DNA of 64,000 nucleotides. Origin: Adineta ricciae. Taxonomy: Eukaryota; Rotifera; Eurotatoria; Adinetida; Adinetidae. The notes beneath the pieces are model-generated. The model saw only the letters and a program-made list of their open reading frames with translations, made no database searches and was not told the DNA's origin. Position 1 is the first letter of the stretch. Each line of letters opens with the position of its first letter. The stretch covers positions 1-64,000 of the forward strand of contig CAJNOJ010000360.1 in assembly GCA_905250025.1 (NCBI GenBank), given 5' to 3'. This document shows positions 42,168-52,391 of the stretch, piece after piece. The translations under genes were made by a program, and so were the position numbers.

Positions 42168-43676
42168 TCCATCGATTGAGAGTATTCTAAATATAACAAA
42201 AATTCAAGATTAATGCAAAAGACAAATTGTTTATCCATTTAGTTGTAAATAGACTTATCGAAATCATGCAACCTGACATATTTCGCATTACCTCTGTAAC
42301 TCAGATGAGAAAAATACTATAGGAAAATAAGTTTTCACAATTTTTCTACAATGTAGAAAGGTGAGAAACAGCACGTAAATAATTGACTCTGTTATCGTCA
42401 AGAAAGAGCACTATCCTGCGTAAAGAAAATACTTCAACGAGTTTTTCTTCCTATTCCTAAAAGCTAGAGTAAGTTCTCTTTCCATAACAGCGTGTTGTGC
42501 TATGGCATTTTTTTTGTTTTCACTCATCATGATTTCTAAGCGTTCCTGACTTGTTTATATCCTGAAAAGCTACTGATAAAAGCGGACATATGGTTTTAAT
42601 TACTTGAGATCGTTATCCGCCACTTGTACGTTTTGTTCCTCCATCATTGTTTACTAAAATAACGAGAAAATTGGTAAATTGCACTCGCTTTCAATTCAGT
42701 TAGTCGACTTGTTTCTTTGCTTGAGCCGATGACAATATTTTGGTTATAGTGACTAGTCTTTTTTTCATTTGTTCGTTTCTTTTCGAACAGCGATAAAAAC
42801 AAAATAGTCGTTATGCTTCGTATTTTAATACGCACACCGGCATGTACTTCTTTTCACATATGATTCAGTAGGCTTTTGCTTTCCTTCGTCGCATTTTTTG
42901 TTTTATTATTCGATTAGAATACATTATAATGTATGTATAATATAGACATATGCTCTAAAAAGGTGTTAGTGAGAGCGAATTGACGAGTCGATAATATTGT
43001 GACGATGCTTTTGAATACCTTGAACATTACCGGAAGCAGAGAAGAGAATGTGACATTTGTTCGCAGATAAGCATTACTGTGTGCTTCGTTCTTTCAAGAA
43101 AAAAAGAATAAGAAATATGTCAGTTCAAACTGTAAAAACGTGCTTTAAAGAAGGCATGACAAAATCATCGTATTTTAGAGCATTACTGTTCAGACGTTAT
43201 TCCATCAACGAGAGAAACATTTGATAATTGTTTGCAATTCTATTCTATCTGTTGTATAGACCATTAGCTTACAGACTGCATATGAAAAATGTTTGATTAG
43301 AGCATGTATTATTATTGCACTCGATTGTACAGTCACTGTTGAATGGAATATGAAAATGTTTACACGCATGTTGTCTATGAAGATGCAGACCAAGTCTAAA
43401 AAGATTTTCGAATAATTGAATTCGATAAATTTTGATTCGTATGTATACAACTTAACTGAGAAATTCCACTGATCAATTTCGATATTACCGGAAGAAATGA
43501 ACGCGTATGACATTTTTTACTACCACGCTTGTTGTCTCTGTACAAAAAAACAACAACAAATAAAACGTTATCAAACACAGATAATGATAATAGCACACCA
43601 AAAAAAATCTATATATAAATGCAGCTAAAGACGAGTTCTACTTTCTTTTATCACATATCTCATTGCTTCTTGCAGA
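42168..43676. other. Spacer between FkbM and PqaA/AprA-like genes, haplotype I
   Basis: 1.5 kb, AT-rich, containing the shared upstream regions of two divergent genes. Small frames (42644-42835, 43205-43596) are not conserved as frames in the second copy. No gene or RNA is recognised. Confidence 0.5.
43612..43619 (+). promoter_or_regulatory. TATA box of the PqaA/AprA-like gene, haplotype I
   Basis: TATATAAA lies 58 bp before the ATG. It is conserved at 58775-58782 in the other copy. Confidence 0.55.
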
Positions 43677-45914
43677 ATGTATCATCGCGAGTTTGTAACT
43701 ATCTGTTTGGTGGTGTTTCTTGGTGGACTTTTGCTTTTTCAAACATGTCAGTCGAGTCCGCTGGATGATTATGTACACGCACCTGATCCATACATGAATT
43801 GGACGGTACTTAAAATATACGACATGCCTGATTATGTTTTGTATATTTTGAATTTTACCTCGCAAAAGTGGCTCGATGGTCAGTACATTTGACTTTTACA
43901 GTTGCTACTCATTATCCTATTTCCAGAAACATTCTCAAATCGACCTATGTGGTCACATTACTTGTGTATCAGTGTTCCAAATAAACTCACTCGACCAAAA
44001 AGCGCGTTTATGTTCATCGATGGTGGTCATTTCTACGATGGGTAAATAGTCGCTATTCGAAAGAAAAAAAGACATCCTTTTTAATATACTTTCGACGTTG
44101 AATAGACTTCCAAAGCCAGAGGACAATTTTGTCGCACTGACATCTATGTTTGCTGTAAGTAGTGGTAGTATCGGTGTCGATCTACAAGATATCGCCAATC
44201 AACCCATTCGGTTCAATGCAAGTATCTTCGACCTAATCGACAGTGATGTCATCTGTCGAATTGATTATAGGCTGACTTAAGTAACAAAAGCCGTAGCGAA
44301 GATTCGCTTCTCGGGTGGACATGGAAGGCCTATTTGGAGAATCAAAGTAATCCCAATGTGCTTCTACATATGCCCGTGACAAAGGTAGACAAGAATGGCG
44401 TTTTATTAAAGAGATATTTCACTGATTGTTTGTTCTACAGGCTTGTGTTCGTGCTATGGATGCTGTTCAACAATTTCTAGGCCAACTAAAAGTTATTGTA
44501 CCTGAAAGCTTCATTATTGGAGGTGCATCAAAGGTAAGTCTAATCCGTCTGATACGAGAAGGAAGAACTATTTTTCTATTTCTCTCGTTGTAGCATGGTT
44601 GGGCAAGTGAGTCATAGATGAGTGTTTGCATGTATAACATAGTTTGAACCATTTCATGACGAATTTAGCTTGGACAACTGCCGCCGTCGATCATCAACGT
44701 GTCATTGCAGCTATTCCCATCGTGATGAACACAATCAATTTTCAAATGGTAAGTATCATCACACGGTTACATCTTCGAAAAAGTACACTTTCTATATTTT
44801 AGAGTTTACACCATCACTATCGAGTAAACAAATTTGAATAGATGAGAAAATCTATCGTCAGTGTGCTTGTCTTCCATAGTCACTCGTTGGTTGGACATTC
44901 GCATTTCAAGATTACTACGATTTGGGTATTACTCGTTACGTAGACAGCACTAATTTGGCGAAGATGTCACAAATTATTGATCCTTATAGTAAAAGAAATG
45001 TGTTGTACTGTAAATTTACATTTTTCTCGTTTGTAACGCATTTAGATTACTTTGATCGATTTGCAAATAAGAAATTGCTTTTGTTACAAACAGCAGGCGA
45101 TGAATTTTTTCTACTCGATGGTGAATATACTTTCTGGGGCGCTCTTCAGGATGCCACAAATCATTCTTCGTTCCTTAGGTAATTCGCTTTATTGATACCT
45201 CTCGTTGAAAGTGATCTTGATTTTGACAGACGATTACCAAATGCAGAGCATTCATGTGCTGGCCATGAGATTAGTCTCTTTTTGACTATGCGAAGTTTCT
45301 ACCTGAGTGTGTATGATGTGAGTTTTATACATACATTCCTCTACAGATGTGTTTATACTTTCATTCAAAGGATAAACCACTACCATCGTTCAAATGGACG
45401 AAGAATATGAACAATACACATGGCTACATTCGTGCTACAGCGGATTTTGGTGTTGGCCCGAAGCCGATGAGTGCCATCGGTTATCGAGCACGTACGCTCA
45501 ATGCTGACCGGTTTGTATATGGATATTTAATCTCGTTTGCATATAAAGTTTAGTCCATTGTAATAGACGCGACTTTCGACTTCTCATTGCTAATCCTAAT
45601 GACACAAGAAAACCGATTGTTAATCCGGTACTTTGGTTGACTACATCACTTGTGACAGAAGTCAGATATAAGAAAATCAAATTACATCAATGTTTTTGAT
45701 TTGCACTATTGACTAGGAAACTACACCAACAAGTATCACGTATTCACTGACTATTGAAAATCCAATGAGTGGTTGGGAAGGTTTCTACATTCAAGTAAGT
45801 TTTCCTGGTCCTGATGGTTCGATGTTGGAACTTACCACGGAAACACAAATTATTCCTGACACTTACCCAACTGGTGACTGTCATGGAGATCAATGTTACG
45901 GGACAATCGTCTAA
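43677..45914 (+). CDS. Secreted PqaA/AprA-like protein (PhoPQ-activated family), haplotype I
   Basis: Fourteen exons: 43677-43878, 43927-44041, 44106-44217, 44271-44384, 44441-44533, 44594-44606, 44669-44748, 44803-44823, 44880-44988, 45046-45178, 45230-45317, 45347-45510, 45567-45660 and 45717-45914, giving 511 residues. A signal peptide is followed by SPLDDYVHAPDP, FIDGGHFYDG, FIIGGASKHGWATWTTAAVD (Ser in a hydrolase-like GGASK elbow), IIDPYNYFDRF, AGDEFFLLDGEY and LPNAEHSCAGHE. This matches the PhoPQ-activated pathogenicity-related family (PF10142), which includes Dictyostelium AprA. An alpha/beta-hydrolase fold is expected. Exon 6 is only 13 bases and exon 8 only 21. Intron 3 uses a GC donor (GCAAGT at 44218) where the other allele has GTAAGT. 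It is secreted; the substrate is unknown. Confidence 0.85.
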
Positions 45915-46253
45915 ATCGGATAAGTTCTTTAGATTCTGTTTTAATCGTAAATTTTATGAAATATTGTTTGCTAATGATTTTGAAATGAATATACATTCGA
46001 TTTTGACGTCCTAAATGGGATGCATACTTTCATGTCCTATCATGTATGTTCGTTGTTACTATCGTTTGTTTCGATGGGCTTATACTTCTGCAATTATTAC
46101 TAATGGTTTTAATGACAATGAATACGCAAAAAACCTGGTCCACGAAATCCATTCTAAGAAAATTGAAAAGTACGAAGTGTGCTCGAAGAAATTATACTCT
46201 TCTACGAACGTCATATTTTTATTATAAAAGTTTTCAATTTTCGAGAAAATCTG
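45915..46253. other. Convergent spacer between PqaA/AprA-like and AKR genes
   Basis: 3' flanks of two convergent genes. Small frames at 45814-46327 are not supported. Part of it (equivalent up to about 46098) is lost from the other haplotype at the N at 60808. Confidence 0.5.
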
Positions 46254-47450
46254 TTATGGAAGGCTACCATTTCCGACACACTCGTACCAATCCGGATCAA
46301 CTTCACATGTATCTTGAGCTAGATTAGTTATACGCATCATATCATCATTGTTGATAGTAAATGGATTCGAGAGAATATCGAGATTTTCTCGCATATGAAT
46401 TTCATTCATTGACCGCGGGTTTGAAGCAACACCGAGTTGATGAATCCATCGTAATAAGATTTGTGCTTCAGTACGTTCATACGTTCTTGCCAACGAAATA
46501 ATCACCGGATCTTGAAGTAACGTTGCATGCATACCTGTTGGTTTACCTTCGTGCACGACTGGAAACTGACGTGCATCAGGTACTCCCAACGGTGAATAAG
46601 CGACTAGTTGAATGTTATTCTTCTGACAAAATTCAAGTAGATCAGCTCGTCCAGTTCGATAGTTGTATGGATTGAATGAAACTTGATTAACACTCGGCAA
46701 AAGCATACCAGCGTCGATGATTTCTTGTAAATGTGTTACATTGTAATTGGAGACACCGATGGAACGGACTAATCCACGATTAAATAATGTGATCATAGCA
46801 GACCAAGTTGAAAGACGACAATTTTTCTCACTGTACGTCGATGGATTACTCACATTACATAATGGATCGGATGTTGGTGGTATGTACGTTTCATGAGGAT
46901 GGATCATGATGGGCCAATGTACAAGGAGTAGATCAATCCAACTTGTCTGCAGTTCTTGCAAGATGATCATAGTTTGATTAATTGTGTCATTAAAGCCTAA
47001 ACCAAATGTTGGTCCAACTTTGCTTAAAATGAAAATATCCGATCGGTTCACACCACTCTGTTGGATACCTAGTGCAACGGACTTGTGATTATAGTACGAA
47101 TTAGCACAATCAAGTCGACGTCCACCTGCGTTATGCAACCATGTGTACACCGCCTTTTGAGTATTAGATCCACAGCCAGGTGGCGGTGGATTGATGTGAC
47201 CAGATGAATCAATGTGTGGTTCAGCACCACACTCAGGATACGTACCATAAGGTTCATTATTTCCACCATAAAATCCAAGTCCAAGGCCAACAGCTGGCAT
47301 TTTAAGGTTATTCTCAGCAGCATTAAATAGAGGAAACGAAGAGTCGGGTGTTGCTACAGAAGGTTTCGAACGAGAGTGATGAATATGAGTATTCACCATC
47401 GAAACCGTTGAAATAAACACGAAAGAAAAACAGAGAAGGAACAATTGCAT
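46254..47450 (-). CDS. Secreted aldo-keto reductase, haplotype I
   Basis: 398 residues from the ATG at 47450. The frame is open to an ATG at 47510, but a TATATA box lies at 47514-47520, only a few bases before it, so transcription should begin downstream of that ATG. The later start also exposes a signal peptide (MQLFLLCFSFVFISTVSMV). The aldo-keto reductase tetrad is present: RRLDCANSYYN (Asp and Tyr), FILSKVGP (Lys) and LLVHWP (His). GVSNYN and the C-terminal NADPH-pocket stretch follow. An NADPH enzyme in the secretory path is unusual. A Cys-rich insert (ECGAEPHIDSSGH, CGSNTQ) and N-glycosylation sites fit secretion. The allelic copy is at 60967. Confidence 0.85.
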   Translation of the reverse strand: MQLFLLCFSFVFISTVSMVNTHIHHSRSKPSVATPDSSFPLFNAAENNLKMPAVGLGLGFYGGNNEPYGTYPECGAEPHIDSSGHINPPPPGCGSNTQKAVYTWLHNAGGRRLDCANSYYNHKSVALGIQQSGVNRSDIFILSKVGPTFGLGFNDTINQTMIILQELQTSWIDLLLVHWPIMIHPHETYIPPTSDPLCNVSNPSTYSEKNCRLSTWSAMITLFNRGLVRSIGVSNYNVTHLQEIIDAGMLLPSVNQVSFNPYNYRTGRADLLEFCQKNNIQLVAYSPLGVPDARQFPVVHEGKPTGMHATLLQDPVIISLARTYERTEAQILLRWIHQLGVASNPRSMNEIHMRENLDILSNPFTINNDDMMRITNLAQDTCEVDPDWYECVGNGSLP

Positions 47451-47513
47451 GATAGTGATATCACATAGATAGTCTAACTCAACACTGATGAAGAAAAGAA
47501 CACGTTTCATGTC

Positions 47514-47520
47514 TATATAT
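47514..47520 (-). promoter_or_regulatory. TATA box of the AKR gene
   Basis: TATATA-type element on the minus strand, 64 bp before the preferred ATG at 47450. Conserved in the other copy at about 62227-62233. Confidence 0.5.
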
Positions 47521-47678
47521 CAAGATGCTTTATCTCCTACTGCGCTTCATAACTATTATATGATCTATTTATTTTAGAGAAAAACTATGTAATAATAAGT
47601 ACTCGATGACATGCGCACGTTTGTCGGATAACTTTGCAACACATCTTAACTTTCATTATTAATTGAAATCTTCTTTTA

Positions 47679-49937
47679 TTATAGTTTGTTTTTCACACGT
47701 TCTAGATTGTATCTATATAATTGAATAGTCATTTCGTTCGACAGTGAAGAAGATTGAACGATCGATAGAGCTCGTTCATAGAATACAACAGCTTTGGTAT
47801 AATTACCCATTTTATCGTAAACATTACCAATTAGATAATTGGATGTAGCTACACCAGGCTGATGGGTGGGACGTGCTTTTTGTTTGATTTCCAACGCTTT
47901 TTCATAAGATGAAAGACTTTTCAAACAGTCACCTAATTGAAAATATACAAGACCAATATTGTCGTATGAGATAGCTAAATTAGGATGATTTGACGAAAGT
48001 GACCGTCTGCTGATATCCAATGCACGTTCGTAGAATGCTCGTGCTTTGGCATATTCTTCGATTTGGTAATATACTGCGGCGATGTTATTATACGTCGAAG
48101 CTAAATCCGGATGATTGGGAGGAAGTGATTGTTGACTAATTTCTAGCGCTTTTTCATAGAAAGAAAGCGCTTTTGTGTGGTCACCCATTCTGTTGTGCAC
48201 TAGAGCAACATTATTGTAGGAAGTGGCTAAATCCGGATGATTGGAAGGAAGTGATTGTTGACTGATATCTAAATCTTTTTCATAGAACGTCAGTGCTTTA
48301 GCATACTCACCCATTTTCGAATAAACTCGACCGATATTATCGAAGGAAGTGGCTAAATCCGGATGATTTGCAGGTAAGAGTCGTTCTCGGATAGCTAATG
48401 CTTTTTCTTGAAATGCGAGTGCTTTGGGATATTCATGTAACTGATCATAAACAGAACCGATATTGTTATATGTCGACGCTAAATTTAAATCATTTCTTGG
48501 ATATATTCGTTCTTGAATTTGCAGTGATTTTTCGAAAAACGAAACTGCTTTCGCATAATCACCTTGATTATTTCTAATCATTCCAATCATGTGATAAATA
48601 TGTCCGCGTTGATGATTATCAATTCCAGTTTGTTCGATTAATGTCTGATACAGATTTTCTGCTTTGTCAAGAGCATTGACTGCGAACAACAGCTGACCTA
48701 ATCGATACCATCCAACCGCGCCACTCGTTGCATCGCGCATACTTTTTGTTAGTGCAAGCAGTTTCGGATCCTGATCATTCGTCAACGCAAGATTAACTTG
48801 CCAAAGACGTTGATTACCATTTTCAATTGGTTGAACATCACCAATACGAAAGACAGTGTGCATTGAAAAGAGTATTTCTTGTTCGACGTCTTTGTAATAA
48901 CTAACGTTATCCAAAAGTGCGAATGGTGTTGAAGAATTCGTTGGATCAATAGTCATGTGAAAGAGAAGACCGACAGAATTCACTTTTTGTAAAGCTTGAC
49001 GAGCAAATTTCAATGACACCGAACGATCTTTACTTGTTGATAAGAAATTATTGAAAGAAAGAAATCCGCCTTTGACTTGATTGAGTTTGTTGAATTCATC
49101 TTGTGACAAACCTTGACCACGATAAACAGTAAATACCGACGAATATCTTGACGATTGTTTCCGATGCAATTGAAGAATTTGCCGATGAAGATCAGCAAGA
49201 AAGAAGCCCATCTTCAGAATAATATCCATGTCAAACACACGTAACGCATGATTTAGCATACGATGAAGACAGAAGTCATACGTGTACCACCAGATGGATG
49301 TGTGTAAGTGATAATCTCGTTCAAATTCATTGATTCTCTTCAATTCTTTTGGATTTTCACGAAACAGTTCACGACAAAATTCGGCTAAGTCTCGAGTTGA
49401 TTGTTGATCGAAATCGATTTCGAGAAGAGCTTCTTTCAATAATTGACTGTACATGAACATTGGATCAAGAACTCGATCTTGGCTGATCGAATTTGACGAG
49501 TGACTTGTTGGGACGAAACTCATCGCGATCACATCTTTATCGCACTGATGTACAGCCTGTTTCAATGCGTCACACAACGATGTTATTTCCGTAAATATAC
49601 CCTTGATTTTCAGCCAATCCGCAATTCGTTGTTGATTTGACTGGAAAATATAAATGGAGTCAAGTTGGTTAATATTATGAACAAGAGACAAAATCTCATC
49701 GTCGATATCGCCGGAAATGATCAGAAAAATCTTTTCATCTTTGATAGTTTCGAGAAATTGGATGCATTGATTCAAATCGGTAAAAGTGAAAACACTGTTG
49801 ACGATCGATCGTAATTGGCCGAGTGAGTTTTGAACGTCACTCTCGAATTCATTCATGTGATTATCAAGCCAAATGAGAAGAAAATCTTGAACGATTCGAT
49901 GAGATCGAGTTTCCCTCGAGTCTATTACTCTCGCCAT
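47679..49937 (-). CDS. ART-TPR protein (mono-ADP-ribosyltransferase plus eight TPRs), haplotype I
   Basis: Single exon of 752 residues. Residues 1-145 form a conserved N-terminal domain of unknown role with alternating strands and helices (IFLIISGDIDDEIL). Residues 155-390 form the ART domain: VYRGQ (Arg273), FLSTS (Ser300-302) and VEQEILF (Glu352-x-Glu354), a full R-S-ExE set typical of Arg-directed enzymes. Residues 407-740 hold eight TPRs; the inner ones are 42-residue kinesin-light-chain-like units (TYNNIGSVYDQLHEYPKAL, repeated NHPDLAT ends). TPRs probably choose the protein target. There is no signal peptide, so action inside the cell is expected. The family is strongly expanded in bdelloids (recalled, not checked). 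Confidence 0.9.
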   Translation of the reverse strand: MARVIDSRETRSHRIVQDFLLIWLDNHMNEFESDVQNSLGQLRSIVNSVFTFTDLNQCIQFLETIKDEKIFLIISGDIDDEILSLVHNINQLDSIYIFQSNQQRIADWLKIKGIFTEITSLCDALKQAVHQCDKDVIAMSFVPTSHSSNSISQDRVLDPMFMYSQLLKEALLEIDFDQQSTRDLAEFCRELFRENPKELKRINEFERDYHLHTSIWWYTYDFCLHRMLNHALRVFDMDIILKMGFFLADLHRQILQLHRKQSSRYSSVFTVYRGQGLSQDEFNKLNQVKGGFLSFNNFLSTSKDRSVSLKFARQALQKVNSVGLLFHMTIDPTNSSTPFALLDNVSYYKDVEQEILFSMHTVFRIGDVQPIENGNQRLWQVNLALTNDQDPKLLALTKSMRDATSGAVGWYRLGQLLFAVNALDKAENLYQTLIEQTGIDNHQRGHIYHMIGMIRNNQGDYAKAVSFFEKSLQIQERIYPRNDLNLASTYNNIGSVYDQLHEYPKALAFQEKALAIRERLLPANHPDLATSFDNIGRVYSKMGEYAKALTFYEKDLDISQQSLPSNHPDLATSYNNVALVHNRMGDHTKALSFYEKALEISQQSLPPNHPDLASTYNNIAAVYYQIEEYAKARAFYERALDISRRSLSSNHPNLAISYDNIGLVYFQLGDCLKSLSSYEKALEIKQKARPTHQPGVATSNYLIGNVYDKMGNYTKAVVFYERALSIVQSSSLSNEMTIQLYRYNLERVKNKL

Positions 49938-50830
49938 GTTGTGTTGAGTTGAAAGTGCAAATGATTATTTACATCATCTGATTTGTTATTTTCTTTCTTT
50001 CTTTCTTTTTTTTGTCGTTCTTCACCAGGAGAATTGTTCCGATGTGTGTGTGACGTCGACACATGGTGCGCTGTTCTTTGTTTTGCTGCACATTTTATTG
50101 TGTTTTTGTTAAATTATCAAAAAAGTGAAACAATGGAAATAATTCTACACGCCAATCATTCATTGACAAGATAAACCAATTCTTTCTCCTTCATCGCATT
50201 TTGCAGTATGCTTTCAGAGAATAACTCGAAGATTGTCATCGTTTTTTTGGCGTTGAGAAATCCTCGAATGACTGAAAATGTCCCTTTTTCATCTTAACAC
50301 TTTCGTTCAATCAAACAGCAAACTGGAATTCTGATGATATTGCCATTGTTGATTAAAAAAAGTCGGTAAAGTTTATGACCTAGTTTATCGATACACGATC
50401 GCTAGTTAGGAGTTTAGCAACATACGTACAACCTCAGTGCATCAAGCATTATTCTCCTTTTGTTCAATATTACAATACAGTTGTTCTATTTTTTCACTTT
50501 ATTGAACCATTTGCTGCTAATCTTTTCTCCGCTTTATTCATTTTATTTTCATCCATCCGCTGAGGATCAGCAGCACGAATGAAGCAAACTTACGACGAGC
50601 ATGTTTTACATCAAATAAACGAACATAAACACTTGATGATTAGTCCTACAATTCGATTAGTTCTTTTGTTACTTCGTCTAGCCATGGCTATGCTAAAGGA
50701 ATGTATCAACGCTTATCTTTATTGTCATGTTCGACCTTTGAAGTTATACGAAAAATGTTTCCGAGAATCACTTCGACTTTGGTGTCGCAAATTCTATCGA
50801 TGATACTGTAAACTTTGTTTTTCCGTTCCA
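49938..50830. other. Spacer between ART-TPR and 7TM receptor
   Basis: Upstream region of ART-TPR and 3' flank of the receptor. A 74-codon frame (50579-50803) with hydrophobic content (IRLVLLLLRLAMAML) is possible but has no second copy to test it. Otherwise nothing is recognised. Confidence 0.45.
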
Positions 50831-51893
50831 TTATCGGCGATTTGATCTTAGATGTATGTTTTTTACTTGAGGAGTAAGACGTACAGGTTGAATAACATTT
50901 CTTTGCGTCCAACGAAAGCATCGTTTAGTCTCTTCACGGAAACGATTCGATACAATTAAACATATGTAGAAACCAGCCTTTAACAACAATTTACATGTTA
51001 TACCCAATTTGTTAAACAAAAGATACTTTACTTACTCCACATCGGAAAATACCAATGTAACTAATCATATTCAAAATAAAACCTTCGATATCTCTTTGTT
51101 CATTACTTTTACACTGATAATTTGTGATAGTTGCATAAATAGTAAAAATAGCGTACGGTAATAGCGCAATTAGAATGAAACATGCTTGTACACCAACCGC
51201 CAATAGAACTTGTCGATCGATACCTTGTGATCGTGGTAGATTTTGCACGGAATGAATATTTCGATAAGTAAGTAAACCAAACACGATAGTCATAATCAAT
51301 GGTACTGAAACATTGAAAATCCAAACAGTAACTGAACTGTAAAGAATGAAAACTATCGGATCATTGACAACACATAAATTCAATCTGAAAGTTTCAATGT
51401 GAAATCAATCAATATGAAGTAAAATGACTTACTGTATGCTCGTGACAATAAAAATCGGAATTCCATAGAGACACCAGAATACAACAAGACCAAAAGTGAC
51501 ATAACAAGCTGTTTTCATGTTACTCAAATGTCGAAGACGTGCATTACGTGAGGTTACTAGGAATTGATCAACCATTGTCAACCAATCTGCTGTTATACTA
51601 CTCAATTGAATTGATATAAAAGCATATTCGCGTAGTTTACAAATGATCAATACTGTCTGTGTTAGATTAATACCGAAACCGGATGAAAGTATTCGACCGA
51701 ACGTTGCGTAAATTAAATGAACAAAACATCCGGCAGATGATAGTAGTATAAAGAATGTACACGGTTTCACACGATATTGGCGGCGGGTTGAGAATAGAAG
51801 TATTTTCATAATAGTACCAAACATATTAATGATGAATACAGTGATGCCGAGATATCGAGCTACGTTTTGAGTAACATACGACCACACCACCAT
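50831..51893 (-). CDS. Rhodopsin-like 7TM receptor with DQF motif
   Basis: Exons 51893-51433, 51384-51036 and 50977-50831 (48- and 58-bp introns) encode 318 residues. Seven hydrophobic segments are present. TM3 ends MVDQF in place of DRY, and the TM7 region is completed only by splicing exon 3 (AGFYICLIVSNRF). The C-terminal tail is basic. TM1 has an FGT stretch and not the usual GN. It is a divergent class A-like receptor; ligand unknown. Only one copy is present in the window. Confidence 0.8.
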
Positions 51894-52148
51894 GTTTTAC
51901 CACTTTCTCCACAATGCGAATATTGTGATTTAGTTTTTATCTCTTGATCTCATTAGGTTTTTAATAAGAGAGAAGGTTCTTATCCATTAAAAAAATAATG
52001 AGAACGCATTTCTTTGAAATAGAAATGATTTACAATCATTTTTGCTTTGTTCTCTATATTTAGATTATGAAGTGTATACTCGTTTGGAAATCTTTGAAAA
52101 AGAAGTACGTATCATGTTCAATTATGTTGCAAATTAAGAGCTACAAAG
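51894..52148. other. Spacer upstream of the 7TM receptor
   Basis: AT-rich; nothing recognised. Confidence 0.45.
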
Positions 52149-52391
52149 TCACAAACAACTAATTTCTAATATTTCAAAAACCGTTCTTCCATAAACCACT
52201 TCACCCTCAAGGAAATGAATCTGTTCGTTTCGGTTGGAATAAATTGCATAATGAGGATTATCAACTTCGGCATAAGCACCGAAATAATCCGCTATACAAT
52301 AAAGCGAGTAATTCACCTGAGAATATTCGAAATCAATGAATGTAATATCATTGCTCTGATGGTCATTGTGACATAGAGAACCAAATCTGAA
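52149..52391 (-). pseudogene. Choline/ethanolamine kinase fragment
   Basis: A minus-strand frame of about 80 codons reads LCHNDHQSND, then ITFIDFEYSQVNYSLYCIAD and PHYAIYSNRNEQIHFLEG. This is the catalytic Brenner-type loop (HND), the DFEY metal-binding motif and the following helix of choline/ethanolamine kinases. No N-lobe or C-terminal exons are found on either side and the frame closes quickly upstream, so it is a relic or an isolated exon. The canonical N after HND is present only as QSND. Confidence 0.6.

Noticed and set aside
42168..43676. tRNA or other structured RNA in the long spacers
   Set aside because: No cloverleaf or promoter boxes could be recognised by eye.
50579..50803. 74-codon hydrophobic frame
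   Set aside because: No second copy, no splice context and no family match; left as a possibility only.
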